Below are positions 27,773-40,182 of a stretch of 64,000 nt of DNA, piece after piece. A program made the position numbers and the translations under genes. The first letter of the stretch is position 1, and each line of letters begins with the position of its first letter. The notes under the pieces were generated by a model. The model did not search any database. It was given only the letters and a program-made list of their open reading frames with translations, and was not told where the DNA came from. The DNA comes from Haloferax gibbonsii ATCC 33959 (GTDB taxonomy: Archaea; Halobacteriota; Halobacteria; Halobacteriales; Haloferacaceae), in the NCBI RefSeq assembly GCF_000336775.1, contig NZ_AOLJ01000011.1, positions 560,937-624,936 on the forward strand. Reading direction: 5' to 3'.

Positions 27773-27805
27773 ACGATATACCACTATTACCTAACCAGTA
27801 AGGTA
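27773..27805 (-). promoter_or_regulatory. Microprotein promoter with 18-bp imperfect palindrome
   Basis: The minus-strand TATA-like GGTATATCGT at 27773-27782 is about 60 bp before the microprotein ATG. Next to it on its upstream side, TACCTAACCAGTAAGGTA (27788-27805) is an imperfect palindrome matching its reverse complement at 7 of 9 positions per arm. This is the only A/T-rich patch in the argS/microprotein gap, so it probably also serves as the regulatory region for the divergent argS side. Confidence 0.4.
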
Positions 27806-27928
27806 TCGGAGCGAGCGGCGGTGAGACCACCCCGTCGACCGGGGAAGCGAGCGTCACCGTTCGATGCGGCGCGCGGTCGCTCGGACGGTTCGGAAAGGCC
27901 TTTAGCCGCCTATCGAGAATCCGCGTAC

Positions 27929-29692
27929 ATGTTCAGACAGTTCCGTGAGGAGGTCGAGACGGCGCTCTCTGCGGCGCTCTCGTCGCTCGACCTGCCCACC
28001 GACGACCTCGGGGTCGAGGAACCGCCGGAGGACGTACCCGCGACGCTCGCCTCCAGCGTCGCCTTCAGACTCGCCGGGGTCGTCGGCGCGCCGCCGCCGA
28101 AAATCGCCGTCGACATCGCAGACGAACTCTCCGTCGAGGGCTACGACTACCTCGCCGCGGTCGACACGCAGGGCCCGTACGTCAACTTCCACGTCTCCGA
28201 CGCCTACTACGACGACACCCTCGAAGCCGCCGCGGCCGACGAGGAGTACGGTCGCCTGCCCGCGACCGGCGACAGCGTCGTCGTCGAGCACACGAGCGCG
28301 AACCCGACCGGTCCGGTCCACGTCGGTCGCACCCGCAACCCGGTCATCGGCGACGCCGTCGCCAACCTGCTCGACTTCGCCGGCAACGACGTCGACCGCC
28401 ACTACTACGTGAACGACGCCGGCCGCCAGATGGCCGTCTTCACGTGGGCCTACGAGACGTTCGACGAAGCGGAACTCGACAGCGAACCCGCGCGCGAGCG
28501 CGTCGAGTACGACCTCGTCCGCTACTACCGCAAGGGCAACGCGTTCCTCGAAGAGGCCGACCCCGAGGAAGTCGAACAGGCCGAAGCGGAAATCACCGAG
28601 ATACTCCAGGGCATCGAGGAGGGCGACGAGGAGACCTACGCCCGCGTCGAGACCGTGGTCGACCAGGTGCTCGGCGGCATGCGCGAGTGTCTCGAACGCC
28701 TCCCCGCGGAGTTCGACGAGTTCGTCAAGGAGACGCGGTTCATGTTCGACGGGAGCACCCGCGACCTCGCCGAGCGCCTCAAGGAGACCGACCACGCCGT
28801 CTACGAGGAAGACGCGTGGCAGCTCGAACTCGACGACTACGGCTTCGAGAAGAACCTCGTGTTCCTGCGGTCGGACGACACCTCGCTGTACACGACCCGT
28901 GACCTCGCCCACCACGAGTGGAAGTTCGACAACTACGACCGCGCCGTGACCGTCCTCGGCGAGGACCACAAGCTCCAGTCCGGACAGCTCCGCGCCGCGC
29001 TGGACATCCTCGGCAACGACGTGGACAAACTGGAGAACGTCATCTACTCGTGGGTCAACCTCCCCGGCGGCGAGACGATGTCCACCCGCAAGGGGACGGG
29101 CGTCATGCTCGACGACCTCCTCGACGAGGCCATCGACCGCGCCCGCGACGAGGTCGAGACCCGCCTCGAAGGCCGCACCCGCGACGACGACCTCGGCGAG
29201 GCCGACATCGACCGCATCGCCCGGCAGGTCGGCATCGGCGCGGTCCGCTACGACATCGTCTCCAAACAGCCCACGAAGACCATCACCTTCGAGTGGGACC
29301 AGGCGCTCAACTTCGAGGCGCAGTCCGCGCCGTACATCCAGTACGTCCACGCGCGCTGTTGCGGCATCGCCGACGAGGCGGCCGCCGCCGGCCTCGACGC
29401 GAGCGAGGTCGACCCGACCGTGCTGACGACCGACGCCGAGCGCGACCTGCTGGCGACCATCGCGCGGTTCCCCGCCGTCGTCGAGGCCGCGGCCGACGAC
29501 CTCGAACCCCACACCGTGGCGACGTTCGCCCGCGAGCTCGCCGAGGTGTTCAACACCTTCTACCGCGAGTGCCCCGTGCTCGACGCCGACGAGGAGGTCG
29601 GCGCGGCCCGCCTCGCGCTCGTGGAGGCCTCGCGGAACGCGGTGGCGAACGCACTCGCTATCGTGGGCGTGGAAGCGCCCGAGTCGATGTGA
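27929..29692 (+). CDS. argS: Arginyl-tRNA synthetase
   Basis: Class I aminoacyl-tRNA synthetase charging tRNA-Arg, 587 residues. The HIGH-like signature is HVGR within [20 protein letters not shown] (near residue 133), and the KMSKS counterpart is MSTRKG within [14 protein letters not shown]. The N-terminal Add-1 domain (about 1-100) and the C-terminal DALR helical bundle (about 470-587, [14 protein letters not shown]) are both present. The start [10 protein letters not shown] matches the family; the 36 codons upstream are not conserved. A TATA-like CCTTTAGCCGCC is about 30 bp upstream, so a leaderless mRNA is likely. Confidence 0.97.
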   Translation: MFRQFREEVETALSAALSSLDLPTDDLGVEEPPEDVPATLASSVAFRLAGVVGAPPPKIAVDIADELSVEGYDYLAAVDTQGPYVNFHVSDAYYDDTLEAAAADEEYGRLPATGDSVVVEHTSANPTGPVHVGRTRNPVIGDAVANLLDFAGNDVDRHYYVNDAGRQMAVFTWAYETFDEAELDSEPARERVEYDLVRYYRKGNAFLEEADPEEVEQAEAEITEILQGIEEGDEETYARVETVVDQVLGGMRECLERLPAEFDEFVKETRFMFDGSTRDLAERLKETDHAVYEEDAWQLELDDYGFEKNLVFLRSDDTSLYTTRDLAHHEWKFDNYDRAVTVLGEDHKLQSGQLRAALDILGNDVDKLENVIYSWVNLPGGETMSTRKGTGVMLDDLLDEAIDRARDEVETRLEGRTRDDDLGEADIDRIARQVGIGAVRYDIVSKQPTKTITFEWDQALNFEAQSAPYIQYVHARCCGIADEAAAAGLDASEVDPTVLTTDAERDLLATIARFPAVVEAAADDLEPHTVATFARELAEVFNTFYRECPVLDADEEVGAARLALVEASRNAVANALAIVGVEAPESM

Positions 29693-29737
29693 CCGCGGGC
29701 TGAGCGAGTTCTTCGGAGACGGCTTTTTTCCGGCGGT

Positions 29738-29875
29738 TCAGAAGAAAATCGGGAGCGCCGCGGCCCCGGCGATGAGCGACCCGCCGACCGAGAAGACGAC
29801 GGCGGCACCGCTGCCGAGCGCGAGGACGAGAAACAGGACTATCCACCAGAAGGGAACGGACTCAGAGTCTGCCAT
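29738..29875 (-). CDS. 45-residue single-span membrane microprotein
   Basis: A 45-codon ORF: a short hydrophilic start MADSESVPFWW, then one or two hydrophobic stretches (IVLFLVLALGSGAAVVFSV and GGSLIAGAAALPIFF). It begins 39 bp after the minD4 stop codon on the same strand, so it may be the distal gene of a minD4 transcript. Not recognised as a named family. The strongly hydrophobic composition with an aromatic-rich, negatively charged N-terminus argues for a real membrane microprotein and against a chance frame, but there is no independent support. Confidence 0.55.
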   Translation of the reverse strand: MADSESVPFWWIVLFLVLALGSGAAVVFSVGGSLIAGAAALPIFF

Positions 29876-29914
29876 AGAGGGCTTTCCGCAGACGCGAGTA
29901 AAAGGCCTTCCCGT

Positions 29915-31747
29915 TTAGCCGAGGAAACGACTGAAGAATCCCTTTTTCTTCTCGTCGCGCTCGTCGTCGTCGAACGACTCGACCTCCTCGACGAGCGAAG
30001 TGGTGTAGACGCCCTCCTCGTCGCCGCCGGCTTCGGGCGATTCGTCGGCGTCGGCGTCCGCATCAGCCTCAGCGTCGGTAGTACTCGGCTCGGCCTCGGC
30101 GACGAGGGGTTCGTCCGCGCCGTGCGCGTCCGTCTCCTCGGCGGCGGGGTCGAAGTCCGCAGGGACGGACTCCGCGGATTCGGAACCCTCAGATTCGGAA
30201 CCCGCAGTCACCGGGTCAGCATCGTCCGCCGGCGTCTCGGAAGCCTCGGCGGGGTCGTCGGACGGTGAACTTGGCGACAGGTCGCCGACCGACTCTTCTT
30301 CGACCGCCCCTTCGGCGAGCGGGTCCGCGCCCGTCGCACCGGCGTCGGCGTCGACATCCAGGGCGGCCTCGTCGTCGGCGTCACCGAGGGCCTCGTCGTC
30401 GGCGGTCGAGGTGCCGCGAGTGACCGCTTCGAGGTCCGCCGCCAGCGGGTCGCTCTCCGGTTCCTCGTCGCCGACCGATTCGGGGGCGGCGACCATCGAG
30501 TCGTCGGACGCGTCGGCGGCCAGCGGGTCGGCCGGCGCGTCGTCATCACCGGCTTCGACGGCGGCCGCACCAGCGTCTGGGGCTTCGACGACACCGTCGG
30601 GTTCGGCGGAGTCGTCACCATCCATCGGGTCGGCGACTGCGTCCGCTTCGACCGCGTCCTCGGCGGGGTCCGCGTCGGGTTCGGTGGAGTCGTCCGACGC
30701 CTCGACGGAGCCACCGGAGAACGGAATCGACGCCGCGAGGTCGTCATCCGGTTCGGGGTCGGCGTCAGTGTCCTCGACCGCCGGGTCCGGGTCCGTGTCA
30801 GTGGTCTCGGCTTCGACTTCGGGTTCCGGGTTCGGCTCGGGGTCCGCTTCGGGGTCCGCGTCGACCTGAACGACCGACGTGTGCTCACTCGCCTCCGGCG
30901 TGTCCGCTTCGTCGTCGACTCGGCCGTCGTCGCTGGCCGCGTCGGAAGCGGGTTCCGCGGTGGCCGCCGGTTCGGGTTCCGTGTCCGACTCGTCCGCCGC
31001 GACCTCGGAGTCGGCCGAGTCGACCGCGTCGTCCGGAATCGGCACCGGCTTGCCGGTGAGCGCTTCGGCGAGGGCGCGGTAGCCCGCGGCCGCGATGCTG
31101 TCGGGCGAGCGGGCGACGACCGGAACCTGCGTGCTGAGCGCCTCGCGGATGGCCGGGTCCTCGGGGACGACGGCGATGACGCCGGCGTCGAGGAGCGAGG
31201 CGACCACGTCGGCGTTCGGGTTCGACTGGTTGACGCGCGTGAGGACGACGCCGACCACGTCGGCGCCGATGCGCTCTGCGAGCTGTCGGGTCTTCTCGGT
31301 GTCCCCGAGCGACTCGCGCTCCGTCGTGGAGACCAAGACGACCTCGTCGGCGAGCTTCAACGGGACGAAGGTGTCGTCGCTCAGCCCCGCGCCGGTGTCG
31401 ATGATGACGATATCGTAGCTCGCTTCGAGCGCCGAGACGACCGGTTCGAGCTCCTTCGCGTTCGCCGTCGCGAACGCTTCGAGGGCGTTCGAGCCGGGGA
31501 GCACCGAGAGTCCCGCCGGTCCCTCGTAGACGGCCGCCTCGACCGCCGCCTCGCCTGTCAATACGTCGTGAAGCGTCGCCCCGTCCGGGTCGACGCCGAG
31601 CGCGCCGGCGAGGTTCGGCATCCCGAGGTCACCGTCGACGACGACGACGTCGTGACCGGCCATCGCGAGCGTCGTCCCGAGGTTGGCCGTGGTCGTCGTC
31701 TTTCCAACCCCGCCTTTCGCGCTGGCAACTGCGTACACCCGGGCCAT
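29915..31747 (-). CDS. minD4: MinD4-type ParA/MinD ATPase with long acidic C-terminal tail
   Basis: A 610-residue protein. Residues 1 to about 250 are a MinD/ParA ATPase with the deviant Walker A KGGVGKT at 11-17, the DGDLGMPNL loop (Walker A'), VIIDTGAGL (Walker B) and VSTTERESLGD. A roughly 335-residue, very acidic, Ala/Asp/Glu/Ser/Pro-rich low-complexity region follows, ending in the basic-aromatic tip KKKGFFSRFLG. This architecture matches the Haloferax MinD4 reported to oscillate pole to pole and to place archaella and chemosensory arrays. The start was chosen at the Walker A domain. A TATA-like AACATTTATG is centred about 38 bp upstream. Confidence 0.93.
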   Translation of the reverse strand: MARVYAVASAKGGVGKTTTTANLGTTLAMAGHDVVVVDGDLGMPNLAGALGVDPDGATLHDVLTGEAAVEAAVYEGPAGLSVLPGSNALEAFATANAKELEPVVSALEASYDIVIIDTGAGLSDDTFVPLKLADEVVLVSTTERESLGDTEKTRQLAERIGADVVGVVLTRVNQSNPNADVVASLLDAGVIAVVPEDPAIREALSTQVPVVARSPDSIAAAGYRALAEALTGKPVPIPDDAVDSADSEVAADESDTEPEPAATAEPASDAASDDGRVDDEADTPEASEHTSVVQVDADPEADPEPNPEPEVEAETTDTDPDPAVEDTDADPEPDDDLAASIPFSGGSVEASDDSTEPDADPAEDAVEADAVADPMDGDDSAEPDGVVEAPDAGAAAVEAGDDDAPADPLAADASDDSMVAAPESVGDEEPESDPLAADLEAVTRGTSTADDEALGDADDEAALDVDADAGATGADPLAEGAVEEESVGDLSPSSPSDDPAEASETPADDADPVTAGSESEGSESAESVPADFDPAAEETDAHGADEPLVAEAEPSTTDAEADADADADESPEAGGDEEGVYTTSLVEEVESFDDDERDEKKKGFFSRFLG

Positions 31748-31780
31748 AATTCCAACGTCGAAGTCCACCCATGACAGCCA

Positions 31781-31790
31781 CATAAATGTT
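31781..31790 (-). promoter_or_regulatory. minD4 promoter (TATA-like box)
   Basis: AACATTTATG on the minus strand lies 34-43 bp before the minD4 ATG, consistent with a leader of about 10 nt. It lies in the 155-bp divergent region shared with the release-factor gene, whose own TATA-like GGTTACTTAG (about 31869-31878, plus strand) is 25-34 bp before its ATG. Confidence 0.45.
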
Positions 31791-31902
31791 CTCCGACCGC
31801 GCTGGTCTCCACAATCAGTTCGTAGGGCCGCTCATGCGGCGAGATACCGCGGGACGTGCCCAGTCAAAGGTTACTTAGCCGCTGGAGGGACTAGGTGGAG
31901 TG

Positions 31903-33147
31903 ATGAGTAGCGACGCCGAGGAGGCGAGCGAGGACCGCCGAAAGTACGAATTCAAGAAGGTCATCGAGGACCTGCGAGAGTACGAAGGGTCAGGAACGCA
32001 GCTCGTCACCATCTACATCCCCGAAGACAAGCAGATTTCCGACGTGGTCGAACACGTCATCACGGAGCACAGCGAAGCGTCTAACATCAAATCGAAGCAG
32101 ACGCGAACGAACGTCCAAGACGCCCTGACGAGCATCAAGGACCGACTCCGGTACTACGACACCTTCCCACCGGACCGCGGTATCGTCATGTTCTCCGGAG
32201 CGGTCAACTCCGGCGGCGGCCAGACGGACATGGTCACGAAGGTGCTGGAGAGCCCGCCGGAGCCGATTCAGTCGTTCCGGTACCACTGCGACTCGAACTT
32301 CCTCACCGGACCGCTCGAGGACATGCTCATGGACAAGGGCCTGTTCGGGCTCATCGTCCTCGACCGCCGCGAGGCCAACGTCGGCTGGCTCAAGGGCAAG
32401 CGCGTCGAGCCGGTCAAGAGCGCCTCGTCGCTCGTCCCCGGTAAGCAGCGCAAAGGTGGTCAGTCCGCCCAGCGTTTCGCCCGCCTCCGCCTCGAAGCCA
32501 TCGACAACTTCTATCAGGAGGTCGCCGGGATGGCCAACGACCTGTTCGTCCCCAAGCGACACGAGATGGACGGCATCCTCGTGGGCGGTCCCTCGCCGAC
32601 GAAAGACGAGTTCCTCGACGGCGACTACCTCCACCACGAACTGCAGGACCTCGTCGTCGGGAAGTTCGACGTGGCCTACACCGACGAGTCCGGACTGTAC
32701 GACCTCGTCGACGCCGGCCAGGACGCGCTGGCCGACCAAGAGGTCATCAAGGACAAAAAGCAGATGGAGGAGTTCTTCGAGAAGCTCCACCGCGGCAACG
32801 AGTCCACCTACGGATTCGAGGCGACCCGGAAGAACCTCGTGATGGGGTCGGTCGACCGCCTCCTCATCTCCGAGGACCTGCGGAAGGACATCGCCATCTA
32901 CGACTGCGACGGCCAAGAGGAGTACGAACTCGTCGACCACCGTCACAACACGCCGACCCACGAGTGCGAAGGCGGCTCGGAGGCCGAACTGAAAGAGCGC
33001 GAGGACGTCATCGAGTGGCTCATGGACCTCGCCGACCAGCGCGGCACCGAGACGAAGTTCATCAGCACGGACTTCGAGAAAGGCGAACAGCTCTACGACG
33101 CGTTCGGCGGTATCGCCGGCATCCTCCGGTACTCCACCGGCGTCTAA
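31903..33147 (+). CDS. prf1: Peptide chain release factor aRF1
   Basis: Recognises all three stop codons and triggers peptide release. The protein is 414 residues. Domain 1 has the stop-codon motif NIKS (EASNIKSKQTR, near residue 62). Domain 2 has the catalytic GGQ in RKGGQSAQRFARLRLEAIDNFY (near residue 185). The C-terminal domain interacts with aEF1A/ABCE1. The first ATG after a GTG is chosen as start, 25-34 bp downstream of a TATA-like box, so a leaderless mRNA is expected. Confidence 0.97.
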   Translation: MSSDAEEASEDRRKYEFKKVIEDLREYEGSGTQLVTIYIPEDKQISDVVEHVITEHSEASNIKSKQTRTNVQDALTSIKDRLRYYDTFPPDRGIVMFSGAVNSGGGQTDMVTKVLESPPEPIQSFRYHCDSNFLTGPLEDMLMDKGLFGLIVLDRREANVGWLKGKRVEPVKSASSLVPGKQRKGGQSAQRFARLRLEAIDNFYQEVAGMANDLFVPKRHEMDGILVGGPSPTKDEFLDGDYLHHELQDLVVGKFDVAYTDESGLYDLVDAGQDALADQEVIKDKKQMEEFFEKLHRGNESTYGFEATRKNLVMGSVDRLLISEDLRKDIAIYDCDGQEEYELVDHRHNTPTHECEGGSEAELKEREDVIEWLMDLADQRGTETKFISTDFEKGEQLYDAFGGIAGILRYSTGV

Positions 33148-33206
33148 ACGACTCCTCCTCGGCGTCTTCGCGCGCCACGGTGTCAGACAGCACGGAGCGG
33201 CGGCGC

Positions 33207-33590
33207 TCAGAGGAACGCGTCCAACTGCGCCTGCCGACGGGCGACGTCGAAGTGAGGGTCGGCCGCCTCCCGCTGGAGTCGGTCGAGCGTGAGATGCACG
33301 TCGATGCCGGACCGTTCGGCGAACTCGACGCAGTCGACGATGCCGGCGCGGTTGAGCGCCAGCGAGTCGAGCATGCCGACGAGGAGCGCGACCGAAGCGC
33401 CCGCGTCGCCCTCGGGAAGCACGTCCGCGAGCGGGCGCGAGTCGCCGTCGGTCGGCGCCGTCTCCGCCGGGTGAAGTCGGAGGCAGCCGGCACACAAGCC
33501 GACGGTCAGCGCCGCCTCGGGCGCGTGAGACTCGAGCGGTTCGGGCACTGCGAAGACGGCGAGTTCACCGTCGCAGTCGGGACAGGACAT
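33207..33590 (-). CDS. Zinc-ribbon protein of the haloarchaeal DUF6276 type
   Basis: A 127-residue protein. The N-terminal CPDCDGELAVFAVP and later GLCAGCLRLHP provide two CxxC pairs for one zinc. The C-terminal half is helical (ADVLPEGDAGASVALLVGMLDSLALNR, then GIDVHLTLDRLQREAADPHFDVARRQAQLDAFL). The family name is from memory. No enzymatic motif is seen. It is convergent with aRF1, and its start is 88 bp from the atpD stop, on the same strand as the ATP synthase genes. Function unknown. Confidence 0.72.
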   Translation of the reverse strand: MSCPDCDGELAVFAVPEPLESHAPEAALTVGLCAGCLRLHPAETAPTDGDSRPLADVLPEGDAGASVALLVGMLDSLALNRAGIVDCVEFAERSGIDVHLTLDRLQREAADPHFDVARRQAQLDAFL

Positions 33591-33678
33591 GGAAGTCTCT
33601 ACGCGCCGAGACGGTGAAAAACGGTCGGAGACCCGACCGAGAGAGAACTAGAGAGAGAACGGTCGCGCGGGGTCGGCC

Positions 33679-34368
33679 TCAGTCGGCCGTCGCCGCTTCC
33701 GCTTCGGCGGCGGCTTCCTCGGCGGCGCGTTCTTCCTTCTCTTCTTCTTCCTTCTTCGCCTTGATCTTCTTCAGGCGGAAGATCTCCTCGCGTTCCTGTT
33801 CTTCGAGCTTCTGCTCGATGTACTCCTGGTTCTCGTAGAGCTCCGGCAGGAGTTTGAACTCGAGCGCGTTGACGCGGCGCTTCGTCGTCTCGATTTCCTC
33901 GAGCATCTTCTTCATCGCCGTCTCGACCTCCGCGGCGAGGATGATGGATTCGAGGAGCTCCTCGTAGGCGTCGGCGGCCTCGTCGATGCGGGCCGAAGAG
34001 CCGAGCAGCCCGTAGCCGCGCTGGTCGAGGGTCTTTTTCACGCGCGAGGACTCGATCTGCGGGACGACGACGCCCATGATGTTCTTGGACTGCGTCGTGA
34101 TTTCCGGGTACTCCTTCAGCGCGGCGGCCGCGCCGCGGACGGCCACGTCGCCCTCCATGGCGCGGGCCATGTTGATTTTGTTCTGCGCGCGCTCGTAGTC
34201 CTGGTTGAGATTGGCCCGCACGTCCTGGGCCTGGTCGAGGATATCCATGAACTCCATGATGAGCCCGTCACGCTTCTGTTCGAGCGTGTCGTGGCCCCGC
34301 TCGGAGAGTTCGATGCGATCTTCGATCGCCATCAAGTTCTTGCGGGTCGGCTTGACGTCTTCGGCCAT
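33679..34368 (-). CDS. atpD: A-type ATP synthase subunit D (central stalk)
   Basis: Rotary central-stalk subunit, 229 residues, forming a long coiled-coil hairpin that couples the A3B3 head to the c ring. The N-terminal [36 protein letters not shown] and the C-terminal [42 protein letters not shown] are the two antiparallel helices. The acidic Ala/Glu tail is a halophilic extension. It is separated from atpB by a 658-residue regulator gene and has its own TATA-like AGATTAACACC about 30-40 bp before its start. Confidence 0.96.
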   Translation of the reverse strand: MAEDVKPTRKNLMAIEDRIELSERGHDTLEQKRDGLIMEFMDILDQAQDVRANLNQDYERAQNKINMARAMEGDVAVRGAAAALKEYPEITTQSKNIMGVVVPQIESSRVKKTLDQRGYGLLGSSARIDEAADAYEELLESIILAAEVETAMKKMLEEIETTKRRVNALEFKLLPELYENQEYIEQKLEEQEREEIFRLKKIKAKKEEEEKEERAAEEAAAEAEAATAD

Positions 34369-34565
34369 CGTTGGCGGGGGTTGTTCGCCTGGGGTGTTAA
34401 TCTTTTACTGTCTGGCCGGCCGGACCGCCCGAAATCCGTCGTGACGGAGTGGTGTCACGTCTGTTGGTCGACGACCGCGATTCAGTTCGCGGGTCGCCAC
34501 GGTGCTGATGTCGACGTACCGAGAGTGGTAGACATCGAGCGGCTATCGAAAAACGAAGAGACCCG

Positions 34566-36542
34566 TTAGTATGGCTCCCCGTCGAAGAATCGAGAGATGA
34601 GTTTTCGCTCCGCCGCGTGCAGGTGCTGGTGAAACGTCGCCCGCGAGACACCCATCGTCTCCGCGAGTTCGTCGCCGGTGACGGCGTGCGGCCACTCGAA
34701 ATACCCGCCGAGATAGGCGAGTTGGAGGGCCGACTGCTGGCGGTCGGTCAGGTCGTCGTTGACGCTCGCGACGAACTCGCGGCGCGCCTCCGGCGGTTCG
34801 GAGCGGTTCGTCACGGAGCGGAGTTCGGCGTTCGCCGCGACCGACTTGAAGTCGTCGAGGAGCGCCCGCCCCGCCACGCGGTCGGGGACGACGACCGTGA
34901 GTCGACAGCCGAGGCGGTCTACTTCGAGGTCGACGAGTCGCCCGCCCGCGTCGGCGACGAGGTGGACGAGCGACCCGTCGGCGAAGGTGAGTTCGTAGAG
35001 TTCGGCGTCGTCACCGCGGGGGAGGACGTCGACGCTCCGAAGACCGTCGAGCGCGGTGTCGGCCTCGTCGAACTCCGTCGCGGGGTCCGTCGAGACGAAC
35101 AGACTCACGGTCCCGTCGTCGTGCTGGGCCGAGCCGCGGTACGAGAGTTCGCAGTCCCCCGCGGCGGCGAGTCGGACCAGCGGCTGCGTCTCGTCGCGCA
35201 CCTCGATTTCGAGTTCGAGCCGCTCGTCGGACAGCAGGGACCGCCGGCTCTCGAACGCGTCGATGGCCGCGCCGACCGCCCGACCGAGCGTCCCGAAGAC
35301 CACCCGAACCTGGTCGTCGAGTTCCGCGGCGTCGGTGTAGACGGTCAACACGCCGTAGAGCGTCCCGCGGTGGGCCAGCGGAACCGCGATGACCGAGTCG
35401 AACGGGACGAGCGCCTCCCCGGAGACGCTCCCGTCACCGACGGTCGCCGACTGGACGGTCCGCGTCTCCGCGGCGCGAGCGGTGGGGTCGTCGGGGTCGG
35501 ACCGGTCGATTTCGAGGCCGTCGAGGAATTCGGTGTCGGTTCCGGCCCGCTCGTTCGGGACGATGACCGCCGGTGCGAGGTCGCAGTGACCGACCCACGC
35601 GCAGGTGAACGACCCGGCGGCGGTGACTCGGTCGCAGACGGCGGCTTCGAGTTCCTGTCTGCTCTCCGCGCGGACGAGCGCGCTCGTCACGTCCGCCAAC
35701 AAGCCCTCGATGTGCTCGACGAGCGTCTGGAGACGCTCGCGCTCTTCGTCGACTCTCTCGGCGTACCGCTCGGCGGCCGCCTCCGCGCGCACGCGCTCCG
35801 TGATGTCGGTCTGGAAGCCGACGTAGTGTGTCACCTCGCCGTCCGGCCCGCTCAACGGCGCGACGTCGACCCGGTTCCAGAACGTCTCGCCGTTCTCGCG
35901 GTAGTTCAGCAGTTCGACCGACGCCGACTCTTCGGCCTCGATGGCGCGGCGGAGTTCGGCAACGCGCTCGGGGTCGGTGTTCGGGCCCTGAAGGTATCGG
36001 CAGTTCCGCCCCAGCGCCGCGTCGGCCGAGTAGCCGGTCATCGCCTCGAACGCCTCGTTGACGTAGACGAGCGGTCGGTCGGGAAGCGAGCAGTCGGCGA
36101 CGGTGATGCCGACCGGTGCCTCGTCTATCGCCTGTTCCTTCAGATCCTCGGTTATCTTGCTCGCGGCCGTCGCGCCGCGGCGACGCCACGCGACGACGCT
36201 TTCGACTCGTTCGGGAAGCCGCTCGAAGAGGTTCGAGTCGACGACCGGCACCACGTCGGCCGCGCCGGCGTCGCGGGCGGCCGCCGCCGAGAGGTCGCCG
36301 TCGGTCGGGACGACGACGACCAGCGGGACCGCGAGCGCGCCGTGGACCGCTTCGACGTCCGCGAGTCGGTCGGTCGCAAGCACGACGCAGTCGACCCGGT
36401 CGTCCTCGGCGCGCCGGGCCACCGCATCGACGGACGCGGCGAACGACACCGAAAGCGGCGAGAGCGCGTCGAAGAGTCGCTCCCGGTCGACGGCGGGACC
36501 GACGACCGCGAGGACGTGCGCGCGAGACGAAGTGGCGTCCAT
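34566..36542 (-). CDS. bat: Bat-type regulator: degenerate receiver, LOV (PAS), GAF and HTH-10 domains
   Basis: A 658-residue transcription regulator resembling bacterioopsin activator. Residues 8-125 form a receiver-like fold lacking the phospho-acceptor (VDCVVLATD, Ala in its place). Residues about 135-250 form a PAS domain with all LOV photochemistry residues: Cys181 in GRNCRYLQG, Asn213 in LLNYR, Asn223 in FWN and Gln244 in GFQTD. A GAF domain follows (about 290-440), then the Bat-associated region, and a C-terminal HTH-10 (about 590-650, TGDELAETMGVSRATFHQHLHAAERKL). The start is the ATG preceding the receiver fold. It lies between atpB and atpD on the same strand; a rhodopsin target is not visible. 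Confidence 0.9.
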   Translation of the reverse strand: MDATSSRAHVLAVVGPAVDRERLFDALSPLSVSFAASVDAVARRAEDDRVDCVVLATDRLADVEAVHGALAVPLVVVVPTDGDLSAAAARDAGAADVVPVVDSNLFERLPERVESVVAWRRRGATAASKITEDLKEQAIDEAPVGITVADCSLPDRPLVYVNEAFEAMTGYSADAALGRNCRYLQGPNTDPERVAELRRAIEAEESASVELLNYRENGETFWNRVDVAPLSGPDGEVTHYVGFQTDITERVRAEAAAERYAERVDEERERLQTLVEHIEGLLADVTSALVRAESRQELEAAVCDRVTAAGSFTCAWVGHCDLAPAVIVPNERAGTDTEFLDGLEIDRSDPDDPTARAAETRTVQSATVGDGSVSGEALVPFDSVIAVPLAHRGTLYGVLTVYTDAAELDDQVRVVFGTLGRAVGAAIDAFESRRSLLSDERLELEIEVRDETQPLVRLAAAGDCELSYRGSAQHDDGTVSLFVSTDPATEFDEADTALDGLRSVDVLPRGDDAELYELTFADGSLVHLVADAGGRLVDLEVDRLGCRLTVVVPDRVAGRALLDDFKSVAANAELRSVTNRSEPPEARREFVASVNDDLTDRQQSALQLAYLGGYFEWPHAVTGDELAETMGVSRATFHQHLHAAERKLISRFFDGEPY

Positions 36543-36683
36543 ACGGGGGTGTGGTCGCCGAGCCATAAGGAAGTTCTCGCGGACGGTGGACGGCGGACGG
36601 CGGACGGCGCGCGGCCGCACGGCTCGGGGCGCGAATAGAAGAGGAGAATCGAACCGAGGGACGAACGCGGCGTTCGTCGCGGT

Positions 36684-38090
<1,407 letters not shown>

Positions 38091-38094
38091 GGTC

Positions 38095-39855
<1,761 letters not shown>

Positions 39856-39861
39856 GTTTGG

Positions 39862-40182
39862 TTATTCGTCCATCAGATCGATACCGATTGCTCTCTTGAT
39901 CTGGTCACGGAGGCCGCTCGCGCCGCCGGAACCGCCGAGCGTCACGAGCGTCGGCTCGATGCTGCGCTCGACCGACTGCCGGGCGTTGCGCGAGAGGTGG
40001 TCGAGGTCGTCTTCGTGCATCACGATGATGCCGACGTCCTCGTCCTCCAGCGTTCGCGTCACGGCTTCGTCGAGTTCGTCGTCCTTCGCTTCGTCCGGGA
40101 CGTTCTCGAACTTGCGGACGCCCGCAAGCCGAAAGCCCGTGGTGAAGTCCGGACTGCCGATAACTGCGATTTCCTGGCTCAT
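39862..40182 (-). CDS. atpF: A-type ATP synthase subunit F
   Basis: Central-stalk regulatory subunit of 106 residues. The opening MSQEIAVIGSPDFTTGFRLAGV and the middle DEDVGIIVMHEDDLDHL are the conserved Rossmann-like subunit-F pattern. The start overlaps the atpC stop by 4 bp. Confidence 0.96.
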   Translation of the reverse strand: MSQEIAVIGSPDFTTGFRLAGVRKFENVPDEAKDDELDEAVTRTLEDEDVGIIVMHEDDLDHLSRNARQSVERSIEPTLVTLGGSGGASGLRDQIKRAIGIDLMDE

